Below, in pieces: positions 16,985 through 26,900 of a DNA stretch of 64,000 bases. Source of the DNA: Luteirhabdus pelagi (GTDB lineage: Bacteria > Bacteroidota > Bacteroidia > Flavobacteriales > Flavobacteriaceae); contig NZ_JAECMS010000001.1 in NCBI RefSeq assembly GCF_016827595.1, positions 620,001-684,000 on the forward strand, given 5' to 3'. Below the pieces are notes generated by a model. That model ran no database searches. It was not told the origin of the DNA and worked only from the letters and a program-made list of their open reading frames with translations. Positions within the stretch are counted from its first letter, which is position 1. Each line of letters opens with the position of its first letter. The translations under genes and the position numbers were made by a program.

Positions 16985-17297
16985 CTAAAAGATGTGCCAC
17001 GATAAGACCGAAACCGCCAAAAAGGATGATAGTTCCCCAGACAAGCAAGTCTGTAGTGTCTTCATTAAAGTCCAATAACGTGAAAACCGAGGATACTATT
17101 AACCCTATACCTAGGCCGATCAAAATTCCACCAAGATGCATTAACCTACTTTTGGTTAGTGTTTTTGTAGCTTGGAGTCCATTCTCAGCCATTGCCTTCC
17201 GTATAAGATAGGTATAGCGGGCAATAATAAAGATTACCGCAGCAATAAGAACGAAAAATGCTAATCCAAAAATAACTTCCTGTGTTGCCATATTCAT
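16953..17297 (-). CDS. DUF6249-like small membrane protein
   Basis: 114 residues with three predicted membrane helices (about 8-27, 54-73, 84-102) and a basic C-terminus. Similar small proteins lie next to ECF sigma genes in Bacteroidota and are annotated DUF6249; I make this assignment from layout and general look. It overlaps the sigma gene by 32 bases, which implies coupled expression. The start could be the Met two codons further in (17291). Confidence 0.6.
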   Translation of the reverse strand: MNMATQEVIFGLAFFVLIAAVIFIIARYTYLIRKAMAENGLQATKTLTKSRLMHLGGILIGLGIGLIVSSVFTLLDFNEDTTDLLVWGTIILFGGFGLIVAHLLDEKFGRADRR

Positions 17298-17316
17298 GAT
17301 TCTAAATTTTTAGGTT

Positions 17317-18429
17317 TTAAAATACTGGACCAATAACTGCATTCAATCCTTGAATAAACGGTATGGCCTTATTACTATTTGTAAAGAAAACGATTCCAAA
17401 TTCTTTTTCGGGCAGGACCATCATATATGACTGAAAATCATGGTTGTTCCCAGTATGCATATGCATTAGCCCGAACTCAGTTGGTTTCTGGGCCATTCCC
17501 AACCCCCAGCCTGTCTGACCGATCTGTTGTTTTAATGGGTTATCATCCTTAAAACGGGTGTGTTCCCTAAACATTTCTTCAAAGGTATTTTCCTCTAGGC
17601 CCTGTCGCTGGAGGAGTGCAATCAAAAAACGAGCGTATTCACTGGCTTCGCTATGTAGACTGGAAAAGGCATTAAAAGTCTTTCCACTCCAACCTCCGTA
17701 GGAGGGATTATTCTGTGTGGGATTACCATCTTCATCATGTCCAAATGCTTTATGCTTTGCTAAATAATCGTCCCATACAAAAGTACTGTGTGACATATAT
17801 AAAGGTTTGGTGACCTCTTCTTGAAAAAGGGCATTTAGGTCGCTTTTAAAGCCCATGTCATTTAGCTTTCCGATTATTGCGGCCAAGTATTGGAATGCCT
17901 CTCCCGAGTACATGAAATCTGTTCCAGGTTTAAAGGCAAGTTCAATCGGTTCGCCATTTGAGTGATTGGGAAAACCTGTTCGGTGAGAAAGCACCATGCG
18001 AGCGGTAATTAATTTGTATTCCTCTTGTGATTGCACGGCAATCCCAGGGTGAGGTAAATACTCAAAAAGGGGTTTGTCGAGATCAAGAACTCCCTTTTCT
18101 ACCATCTTCAATACAAAGTATGCAAAGATAGGCTTACTCAAGGAGGCTCCTTCAAAAATGGTCTTTTCATTGACCGGTTCCATCGTTTCAGTATTGATTA
18201 CGCCAAACGTATTGTGATAGACGATATCTGAACCGTTGACTATTGCTATTGATAGGCCGGGTAGTTGCACTGCCTCAACAATACTGTCTATTTTTTTATC
18301 TAGTTGTGGGATATTGAGGGTAGCCCCACCTACTGTCCTTACTTGTGTTTGTGAAAAACTATTGGAAAAGGTAAATATAGCCAGCAAAAGCAGAAATAAG
18401 GACTTGAATTCTTGTGTTGTTTGAATCAT
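17317..18429 (-). CDS. Serine hydrolase, beta-lactamase class C type
   Basis: 370 residues with a signal peptide (about 1-26, ends SFS). The catalytic motif SLSK (96-99) is preceded by IFEGAS. YSGEAFQYL supplies the second motif with Tyr, and MHTGNNHDF supplies the KTG-like third motif (HTG). Members of this clan hydrolyse peptides, esters or beta-lactams in the periplasm; there is no specific clue to substrate. It lies 19 bases upstream of the DUF6249/sigma/anti-sigma genes on the same strand, so it may be the first gene of that operon. Confidence 0.85.
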   Translation of the reverse strand: MIQTTQEFKSLFLLLLAIFTFSNSFSQTQVRTVGGATLNIPQLDKKIDSIVEAVQLPGLSIAIVNGSDIVYHNTFGVINTETMEPVNEKTIFEGASLSKPIFAYFVLKMVEKGVLDLDKPLFEYLPHPGIAVQSQEEYKLITARMVLSHRTGFPNHSNGEPIELAFKPGTDFMYSGEAFQYLAAIIGKLNDMGFKSDLNALFQEEVTKPLYMSHSTFVWDDYLAKHKAFGHDEDGNPTQNNPSYGGWSGKTFNAFSSLHSEASEYARFLIALLQRQGLEENTFEEMFREHTRFKDDNPLKQQIGQTGWGLGMAQKPTEFGLMHMHTGNNHDFQSYMMVLPEKEFGIVFFTNSNKAIPFIQGLNAVIGPVF

Positions 18430-18703
18430 CTTATTGATTTTTAGTATAATTATATGTTTTATGCAAGCGCTTACATTCTTTGGACAAGGTGACTTTAAAA
18501 AATGTTACAAGAAGAATCGCAAAAAACCCTTCCCGACATTTGTTTTCTTTCGAGAACGGCCACAATCATAGGAACTAATACCTAACTCTAATAGCAATAA
18601 TTGATAAAAAGGGAATAACCCTTTCAAATAAGGGGCTTCCCCCTCTTTTATAAGTATTTGATATACAATAGCTTTTGGGTAGTATTAATCAATAATCCCT
18701 ATT

Positions 18704-19726
18704 ATGAAACATTCAAACAAAATTTTTCAGAGAGGTTTGTTCTTCCTCCTAACAATTTCTTTCATCGTTTCTTGTACTGTGGACGATAAACTAGAATCAC
18801 CGACAGAAACCGATTTGGTCATACAGGAAAAGGCTGCGGGAAACATCCTTGAGTTTGGTTCGTTCCAGGAATTGGAAACCTTTATATCAGATAGGCTCAC
18901 AAGCCATAGGGACCTACTTGATGAATCAAGAAATATGGCGTCAAGTATGGGCTACTATTCATTGTTATACCTCTACAATTCCAACTTAGCGGAAATTGAT
19001 AGCGTTGGTCTCAGGTACGAGGACATTCCGATCGTCAATTCGTACGACGACATGTTGCACCTTTTACTCAACCAAGATGGAGAAATCAAGATTGAAGATA
19101 AAACGTATCGAATAGACGGTGAATTTGTCTTTCAGTACACCCCTACCTCGGAGCGATTTATTGATCAATTCTTGAGAGAGTATACCGAGGGGACTATTCA
19201 ACTGGATGTAAACGAATCTGTTGAATACGAAAATGATCTATTGGTATTCAGACATGAAAATGATGAGATCATTGAATTTGTTTTTGATGACGAGAGGCAA
19301 ACTCGGGGCATTACAATTAATGATAATTTTAGTAATTGCAGTACCTCACATCGCATGAAGTCAAAACAGTTTGATGGATTCTACCTTTTTTACAGTTCAA
19401 TAGGTGCTTCGACAAAGATTCAGAAAAGAAAGCGATTTTGGTTTTTTGGATGGCATTATTACTGGAGTACTGTAAAAAGATACAACCGCTTGGAATATGA
19501 TGTCGAGTACACTGGAAATTCCACACTGGGATATCCTCCGGTCACATTTACAAAAAAAGGTCATAGATATTGCCATTGCAATTCCGCAAGCAAGACCTTT
19601 GACTTTGCTGTTGGTATCCCTGCACCGTATAACTTTTCACCGAATTCAGGTGCCGGGGAGACGGTACATTGGGCACATGAATTTACATGTAATCCCGATA
19701 CAGAACACCGCACTATCAACTATTAA
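18704..19726 (+). CDS. Hypothetical lipoprotein
   Basis: 340 residues. The signal peptide ends in IVSC (Cys24) with an Asp-rich start to the mature part. The N-terminal half is acidic and helical (GSFQELETFISDRL); the C-terminal half is beta-rich with aromatic clusters (KRKRFWFFGWHYYWSTVKR) and several cysteines (HRYCHCNSASK). Bacteroidota carry many lipoproteins of this general kind, but I cannot name a family. It stands alone and is followed by a good terminator. Confidence 0.7.
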   Translation: MKHSNKIFQRGLFFLLTISFIVSCTVDDKLESPTETDLVIQEKAAGNILEFGSFQELETFISDRLTSHRDLLDESRNMASSMGYYSLLYLYNSNLAEIDSVGLRYEDIPIVNSYDDMLHLLLNQDGEIKIEDKTYRIDGEFVFQYTPTSERFIDQFLREYTEGTIQLDVNESVEYENDLLVFRHENDEIIEFVFDDERQTRGITINDNFSNCSTSHRMKSKQFDGFYLFYSSIGASTKIQKRKRFWFFGWHYYWSTVKRYNRLEYDVEYTGNSTLGYPPVTFTKKGHRYCHCNSASKTFDFAVGIPAPYNFSPNSGAGETVHWAHEFTCNPDTEHRTINY

Positions 19727-19750
19727 TAATATAGATAAATGTTAAATTAG

Positions 19751-19779
19751 GGTCGTCTAAGGGTTTAGGCGACCTTTTT
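19751..19779 (+). terminator. Rho-independent terminator of the lipoprotein gene
   Basis: GGTCGTCTAA pairs with TTTAGGCGACC around a short loop (19751-19774, one G-T pair), followed by TTTTT. It lies 24 bases after the lipoprotein stop codon. Confidence 0.8.
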
Positions 19780-19877
19780 ATAGGTAAGTTATTCTTTTCT
19801 AACCGTAACTAATATTTGCCTATTAATATTCAAAAAAACGCTGAAGAATGGCATAAATTAAATTGAACCTGATATTA

Positions 19878-22874
19878 CTAATAGTCTTCTGGCTGTATAG
19901 ACAAGAGTTTAAGTAATACATCTTCATTTTGCGTTATTTGACTATCCTGAACAATTAATTCGATTGTGGTTTTGTTCCGACTTAATATTGACTTGTAATG
20001 ATTAAGAATTTTAACCTCAATATCTTCAATATATTCTGAACTAAATCGCAACTTGGTGATTAATCTTCCATCCCTCTTATAATACAGGTTATTAATAAAA
20101 CCAGGCACCACTTTTGAACTCATATTAGTATATGTGGTTTCGAAAACCTCATCGGAAAAAGACTCAATGAATATCTCAACAACATTCTGGTAGTCATCTC
20201 TCCCTTTAGGATCATTTTCCATAATGATTTGATATCTATCGAGTATTAAGTCAAATTCTTTAAAATCAAAGCGTAGAAAATCCGAAAAATAACTTAAGTA
20301 GTCCAAATTCAAGAAATCTAAATACTCATCTAATCCTATATCTTTTCTTTCAGATATTTTATGCTTCACAAACATCATATACTCATCTTTTGATCCAAAT
20401 ATTGTAGCAGCATGATCGGATGTTTTAGCCATATGAACAGTAAAGGCATCGAATTCTACCATTTGAGCACATAGAATGTTAATTTCATTATTCTCCCAAA
20501 AATCAATAACTAATGGATTTATTTTTTCCGCCGAATAAAATTTTCTAATATTATGGTAAGCATTGTAAAAGCTATAATCATCAACACTCCATAAGACTTT
20601 ATCCTTTTCTTGCAAAATTGCTTTATAAATATTTAAAGCCTCCAGTGCCAAGAGCCTGTTTTCAGCCCCCCATTTATTTATTTGATATCGATTTTCATTC
20701 TCCTTTAAAAAGGAAAGCAACTCTAATTTTCTAAAAGAATCGTAACTTTTATTTAGATATTCATTTCTAACTATATTCCACAAATTATTATTATCATGCA
20801 GTACTGATCCTTGTATAAATTCTAGAATAGTTTGAAGAACTTGAATTGTGTTTATATCTCTATTATCTACCTTATCGTATATAAATAATAGACTTTCAAT
20901 AATATTCCTTACCTCAGTAGCATTCTCTGGTGAATGAAATCGAATCCTATCTAATATAGCTTGTGCCTGCCCTTTATCTAACTGGTTTTTAAGCTCTAAA
21001 AAACCTTCTGGACCGGAAATAATATTTTTAAACTCTGGATGAGTCAAATCACCTAGAACATTTTTCTGCTGTAATAGTTTCCTTAAGTTTTCGCCGAATT
21101 TGATCGAAGTATATTTTGGATTCTCATTTTCCTTTCCAAATAGTGCTATAAATGTTTTTCCTAATAGAATTTTTTGCCGTTTTGATAGAGCTGATTGTTC
21201 GTTATAAACATTCTCATTATCAAGGTGAGATGTTAATTCATATTCTGCGAAATTTGGATTAAATCGACCGCTATCACCATAAAATCTAGTTTGTCTTAAA
21301 AAATCACTAACAGTTGTTTGATCGTCTTCTTCATTATTTACCGCTTTTTTTAACTCACGTAACCTGCTGTCCATATCATAGGGCAGAATCTCCCACCAAT
21401 TATTATTTAGCAATTTTATTGCAGACGGAAATGTCATTTTTAAGTAAGTATAATTTAAAAAATCATTAGTATCCAGCTCGTCCGGCAAAGAACGATAATC
21501 AAATATCAGCTGATTTAATAGTCTTTTGACACCTCTGTAATTAGATATGTAATCATCAAATAGGTTATTAGTTTTGTAGACAGCTTCTCTTACTTCATCA
21601 ATAAATCTTTTCTCATTAACTAAATAAGAATTCTCAAGCAACTCCATAAAATCCTCCTTTAATTGATTATTATCTATTTCTGGAAGATATATTTCTAACT
21701 GAAAAAATTTATCTACATAGGAATGATCTGTAATATCATTGTCCTTCATTAGCGTCGCAAGCACATACTCTTTATCAAGCGCCATCACGAATATAAAATT
21801 TCGAAAATTGGCAGTATTTCTTACTAATTTTAATACCTGCAATACTTCCCTGCTAGACAATCGGTCTAAGTCATCAATAAAAATCACAAACCTCCAATCC
21901 ATTTCCTTTAGAATTGAATTTATTTTTTCATATAAATCTACGGATGGGCTACTAAGGGTTGTGCTCGGAATCTTTGAAGTGAAAAACTCCTTTAGGTTCT
22001 TATCTTTATAAAGCTTTAAAAGCTTGTCAGAATAGTCAAGTATAAAACTAGCGAGCTTTCCATTATGAGAACTAATTTTCGAACTTAATAGCTTAAAGAA
22101 TTCAGAAATAATATCTGTTTCACTATGATTTAAATAAGGCAAGAATTTAATCCAAATAGTCCTTTCTAATTGTTCACCTTCCATTTTCCTCTCCAACAAT
22201 TCTATCAAACTTGACTTACCATTTCCCCATGGCCCGACTATTCCAATTGAGAATGAGTTTTCAAAATGAGAATCTTTTAGAAATTCAAAGAGAGTTTCTG
22301 CCCTTGCTTTATAGTTCAATTTATCACTGATAAAACTAGAAATAGGATCATCAGCTACAAAAGGAGTACGGGAGAAATCAGTTGACTTTCTAATATAATT
22401 TCTCCAAACAAAAACTATTAACCCTATTAATAAATAGGCAATCAATGTAATACCTAATAGATCTACATATTTGAAAGTGGATTGCCCAACATTAATGAAA
22501 TACCAACCATCTCTATAATTCTGGAATCTAAGAACAAAATAAATCATGGAAATGGCCAATACCAAGAAATCAGTAGTAGGTGACGGTCTGTATCCTTTTA
22601 GTAACAACTTATATATAAGAAATATCCAGAGGAATACAAACAGGCACAGAATATATAAAAACCTAAACGATGTTAGTGCTGTTTCACTAATTGTCAGATG
22701 ACAAATTAATTCATTTATTACACCATTAAATATCCATAATCCCAAATAGAGCAACGATAGTTTTATTACCCTAACGGTATTCGATGATTGGAATACCGTA
22801 TCTAAACGATACGTAATTATATTCTTAGATTTGTTATAAGCTCTTTTGATTTGTTCATATCTAATAATGCTCAT
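19878..22874 (-). CDS. KAP-family P-loop NTPase, membrane-bound
   Basis: 998 residues. Four membrane helices lie between about residues 37 and 158. The KAP NTPase domain follows: Walker A GPWGNGKSS (214-222) and Walker B FIDDLDR (332-338), with the KAP-typical SREVLQVLKLVRN and FVMALDKEYV just after. The C-terminal 550 residues are helical and unrecognised. KAP NTPases are membrane-associated ATPases, often found in mobile or defence contexts; some prokaryotic members protect against phage. No partner gene is adjacent: it stands alone between a lipoprotein and a repeat-rich spacer. Confidence 0.85.
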   Translation of the reverse strand: MSIIRYEQIKRAYNKSKNIITYRLDTVFQSSNTVRVIKLSLLYLGLWIFNGVINELICHLTISETALTSFRFLYILCLFVFLWIFLIYKLLLKGYRPSPTTDFLVLAISMIYFVLRFQNYRDGWYFINVGQSTFKYVDLLGITLIAYLLIGLIVFVWRNYIRKSTDFSRTPFVADDPISSFISDKLNYKARAETLFEFLKDSHFENSFSIGIVGPWGNGKSSLIELLERKMEGEQLERTIWIKFLPYLNHSETDIISEFFKLLSSKISSHNGKLASFILDYSDKLLKLYKDKNLKEFFTSKIPSTTLSSPSVDLYEKINSILKEMDWRFVIFIDDLDRLSSREVLQVLKLVRNTANFRNFIFVMALDKEYVLATLMKDNDITDHSYVDKFFQLEIYLPEIDNNQLKEDFMELLENSYLVNEKRFIDEVREAVYKTNNLFDDYISNYRGVKRLLNQLIFDYRSLPDELDTNDFLNYTYLKMTFPSAIKLLNNNWWEILPYDMDSRLRELKKAVNNEEDDQTTVSDFLRQTRFYGDSGRFNPNFAEYELTSHLDNENVYNEQSALSKRQKILLGKTFIALFGKENENPKYTSIKFGENLRKLLQQKNVLGDLTHPEFKNIISGPEGFLELKNQLDKGQAQAILDRIRFHSPENATEVRNIIESLLFIYDKVDNRDINTIQVLQTILEFIQGSVLHDNNNLWNIVRNEYLNKSYDSFRKLELLSFLKENENRYQINKWGAENRLLALEALNIYKAILQEKDKVLWSVDDYSFYNAYHNIRKFYSAEKINPLVIDFWENNEINILCAQMVEFDAFTVHMAKTSDHAATIFGSKDEYMMFVKHKISERKDIGLDEYLDFLNLDYLSYFSDFLRFDFKEFDLILDRYQIIMENDPKGRDDYQNVVEIFIESFSDEVFETTYTNMSSKVVPGFINNLYYKRDGRLITKLRFSSEYIEDIEVKILNHYKSILSRNKTTIELIVQDSQITQNEDVLLKLLSIQPEDY

Positions 22875-23127
22875 AGACCAATAGATTTTTCAAATTTGTT
22901 TGAATTACAAATCTGGAAAAATGGGATTAAATATTTTAATAGCAATTGGGAGAGTTTCCCAAATATAAAATATTCTTAATTGATGCCATAAATTCTTAAC
23001 CTATATAAAACCATATTTCAATATAAAATATTTAAAAATGAATAATAAATGTTAAAAAGTGACCTATTCGGTGAGTACTAAAAATAAGGGGCTCGGAAGC
23101 CCTTGTTTTAAAGGGATTTTTAAGTAA
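22875..23127. other. AT-rich spacer upstream of the KAP gene
   Basis: No gene. Mostly poly-AT sequence, presumably carrying the KAP promoter. At 23088-23112 AAGGGGCT and AGCCCTT form a hairpin with loop CGGA followed by GTTTT, terminator-like on the plus strand although no plus-strand gene precedes it. Confidence 0.45.
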
Positions 23128-23151
23128 GGTTCTGGTCCCTCCGGCTCCACA
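23128..23151 (+). other. tRNA/tmRNA 3'-end-like fragment
   Basis: GGTTCTGGTCCCTCCGGCTC continuing CACA resembles the T-arm and acceptor 3' strand of a tRNA or tmRNA (compare GGTTCGA-TCCC-...-GCTCCAC-A). The rest of an RNA gene is absent, and the T-loop departs from the usual TTCRA. It is followed after 12 bases by a strong plus-strand terminator that has no gene to serve. It may be a scrap left by integration of an element at an RNA gene. Confidence 0.4.
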
Positions 23152-23163
23152 ATTAAGCGCAAG

Positions 23164-23189
23164 CCCTGCAACGAAAGTTGCGGGGTTTT
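23164..23189 (+). terminator. Orphan GNRA-tetraloop terminator
   Basis: CCCTGCAAC (23164-23172) pairs over nine positions with GTTGCGGGG (23177-23185) around a GAAA loop, then TTTT. No plus-strand gene lies upstream except the tRNA/tmRNA-like scrap. Confidence 0.65.
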
Positions 23190-23354
23190 GTGTTTTGTGA
23201 CACTTCGGAAAATCATTTCGGAAAGGGGATCAAAACACGAAACGGCATTGCCTCGGCAATACAGGGCTTGCATTTACAGGATGGGAACCAAGGGAACACC
23301 GTAGGTACCCCCCCTATCGCCGTCGGGCTTCGTTTCGGTAGGTAGGGAGCAGTG

Positions 23355-23835
23355 TGATCCGTGAACAGTGAACAGTGAACAGTGAACGGAATCAAGAATT
23401 GAGAATTGAGAATTGAGAATTGAGAATTGAGAATTGAGAATTGAGCAATAATAGCAAAGAAGTAAGGAAGTAAGGAAACAAAGTGACAAAGAAGCAGATA
23501 AAATTAATGCAACCTTTTCCAATGAATTTCGCAACTATCTAAAGACTAAAAACTACAGACTACGGACTGAAGACTACCGAAATTTTTAATTTAAAAATTT
23601 GACGATTTGAAAATGAATGTTATTTCTTCAGTTCCAAAGGAGCAGAGAAATAAAGTGACAAAGAAGCAAAGTTGCAGAGAAACAAAGGATCAGGGAGGCA
23701 AAGAATATCGAATACCGTTTGAAGCTTACGGCCTATTGCCAACAGCATACAGCGTACAGCCTATTTTGGAATTTGGAATTTTTGCCGTGGGTGAGCGGTG
23801 AACAGTGATCTGTGAGCTGTGAATGGTGAACAGAG
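23355..23835. repeat. Heptanucleotide repeat array 1
   Basis: GTGAACA repeats almost four times (23361-23387) and GAGAATT six times (23401-23442). Further on the phrase shifts but keeps a 7-nt period, for example GTGATCT, GTGAGCT, GTGAATG, GTGAACA near 23800-23830. No gene is visible; short open frames here are a by-product of the repeats. Confidence 0.8.
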
Positions 23836-23923
23836 TCAAGTTTCAAGTACTAGTAGCTAAAAAACAGAAAAAAGAGCAAAGAACAGAGCAAAAGCAATTG
23901 CTCAACCGAACTGGGAAACAAAA

Positions 23924-23955
23924 AAATAGTCCAGTACGTTCGTACTGGACTATTT
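23924..23955 (-). terminator. Terminator of the adhesin gene
   Basis: A perfect 14-bp inverted repeat (AAATAGTCCAGTAC / GTACTGGACTATTT) with a four-base loop, followed by a T-run on the minus strand. It lies 25 bases after the adhesin stop codon. Confidence 0.85.
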
Positions 23956-23980
23956 GTTCTAATGGAGTAAGCTATAGCTA

Positions 23981-26900
23981 CTACTCCTTGATCAATCGTT
24001 TCGTTATCTGGCCACTCTGTCCGTATATTCTAACATAATAGGTGGCAGCAGCGAGTCGACTGACATTTATCGTGTTGATGGTACCCACACCCGAAAGGGT
24101 TTCGGTATAAACCAATCTTCCTCTTTGATCATATATCTCAACTTTTTTCAAGTCGATACCCTGTGGGTTACTAATGTTCAGGATATTATCGGTTGGTACC
24201 GGATATATCGATAACGATGCGAAATCTTGACGAGGATCTTCCACACCTAGTTCGGATTCTACCGTCAGTTCAAACGCACAAGTTCCCACATTTCCATATT
24301 CGTCTGTTGCCGTTAACGTAATAACGTGAACGCCATCAGGAAGTGGTGTTCCTGCAGCAGGTTCTTGACTTGTTATGGTTATTGAATCTGTACAGTTATC
24401 AAATGCCGTCGCTTCTCCTGTTGCAAAATAATCGGGCAGGATGTAGAATAGATTACCCTCTCCTGGATCCACGGTCTGATTTGCTGGACATGTCACTACT
24501 GGAGCAAGTACGTCAACAGCTGTTACCGTTGCAGTACAGGTTGAAGTGTTTCCATTACTATCTTGGCTGAACACCTGAACCGTTACTGGCGTACCAATAT
24601 CCGCACAGCTAAACTCGGTAATGTCTACGGCTACCGTTTGGATACCACAGACATCATCATTAGAGGCTATCACATTGCTTGGGTCCAAGGTTGCGAATCC
24701 ATCCACTCCTATCTCAATGGTGAAATCCTGACATACAAGCTCTGGGCTAGTGTTGTCCTGTACCGTTACCGTAGCGGTACATGTTTCAACATTTCCATTA
24801 GTATCGGTGACGGTTAGTACGACAGTGTTATCTCCAATATTTGAACAATCGAAGATATCGATATCAAGATCGTAGCTTGCAATACCACAGGCATCGGTAG
24901 AACCGTTGTCAATATCAGTACCCAGAACTGTCGCCAATCCAGTAATCGGGTCGAGTTCTACCGTTATATCCTGACAGGCTACTACTGGCGCTGTTACATC
25001 TTCAACAGTAACAACTGCAGTACAAGTCGAGCTGTTTCCATTCACATCGGTTACCGTAAGTACTACGTTGTTAGCACCCACATTGGAGCAATCGAACGTA
25101 TCGATATCTATAGCAGTACTTGCTACACCACACTGGTCTATACTTCCACCGTCCACATCGGCTGCCGTGATCCCGGCAATTCCGTTGGCGTCGAGTTGAA
25201 TGGTAATATCTTGGCATACCGCCACTGGCGCCTCATTATCGTTTACCGTAATGGTAAAGCTACAGGTACTGCTGTTCCCGTTTGCGTCGGTAGCCATGAA
25301 TTCGATAGTATTTACCCCTACAGGGAACTGGCTACCACTAGGGAGGCCTGCTGTTTGTTCTACCGTATCAATACCACAGTTATCCAACGCTATCGGCGTT
25401 GGGAAGGTAACCGTAGCAAAACAGTCTCCTGCATCCGTATTTGCCGTGATATCGGCTGGACATGCAATGGATGGTGCAATAGTATCCTCGACGGTGACTG
25501 TGGTTGAACAAGTGGAAGTGTTTCCATTCACATCCGTTACCGTTAGGGTCACCGTGTTCGCGCCTACATCGGCACAGCTAAAGTTCGTGACATCAATGCT
25601 CGTACTTGCGATTCCGCAGTTGTCAGTGCTGCCATTATCGATTTCCGTGGCTGTGATGCTCGCTGCTCCACTGGCATCAAGCTGTACCGTGAATGGAGCT
25701 GCACAATTTGCCACTGGCGCTACATTGTCCGCTACCGTTACAGTGGTCGTACAGGTATCGGTGTTTCCGTTCACATCGGTCACCGTTAAAGTCACCGTGT
25801 TTGGACCGACATCGGCGCAGGTGAAGTCCGTGACATCAATGCTCGTACTTACGATTCCGCAGTTGTCAGTACTGCCATTATCGATATCGGCAACCGTAAT
25901 GCTCGCCGATCCGCTGGCATCTAGCTGCACGGTGAATGGCGCAACGCAGTTGGCCACTGGGGCTACGCTGTCCGCTACCGTTACCGTGGTCGTACAGGTA
26001 TCGGTGTTTCCGTTCACGTCGGTCACCGTTAGGGTCACCGTGTTCGCGCCTACATCGGCACAGCTAAAGTCCGTGACATCAATGCTGGTACTCGCGATAC
26101 CACAGTTGTCAGTGCTTCCATTATCGATATCTGCAGCCGTAATGCTCGCCGATCCGCTGGCATCTAGCTGCACGGTGAATGGCGCAACGCAGTTGGCCAC
26201 TGGGGCTACGCTGTCCGCTACCGTTACAGTGGTCGTACAGGTATCGGTGTTTCCGTTTACGTCGGTTACCGTTAGGGTCACAGTGTTTGGACCGACATCG
26301 GCACAGGTGAAGTCCGTGACATCAATGCTGGTGCTCGCGATACCGCAGTTGTCCGTGCTGCCATTGTCGATATCGGCTACGGTAATGCTCGCCGTTCCGC
26401 TGGCATCTAGCTGCACGGTGAATGGTGCAACGCAGTTGGCCACTGGCGCTACGCTGTCCGCTACCGTTACCGTGGTCGTACAGGTATCGGTATTTCCGTT
26501 CACATCGGTTACCGTGAGGATAACCGTGTTCGCGCCTACATCAGAGCAGGTGAAGTTTGTCACATCAATGCTGGTACTCGCGATGCCACAGTTGTCCGTG
26601 CTGCCATTGTCAATATCTGCAGCCGTGATGCTCGCTGTTCCGCTGGCATCTAGCTGCACGGTGAATGGCGGAACGCAGTTGGCCACTGGCGCTTCATTAT
26701 CATTGATGGTAACATCGAAGCTACAGGTTGCGGTGTTCCCTGAGGCATCTGTTACCACAAAGGTGTTTGTCGTTGTTCCAACCGGGAATGTACTTCCTGA
26801 AGCCAACCCAGCGGTTTGTACTGTCGTTGGGCTTGCACAATTATCTGCTCCTACAGGAGTAGTATAGGTAATGACTGCCCCACAAATTCCAGGATCGCTG

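Noticed and set aside
23355-23835. CRISPR array in the tandem repeats
   Set aside because: Repeat units are 7 nt and contiguous, with no spacers and no cas genes.
25200-26867. 555-codon open frame on the plus strand
   Set aside because: It lies antisense to the adhesin repeats; its low-complexity composition mirrors the repeat units, with no independent domain.
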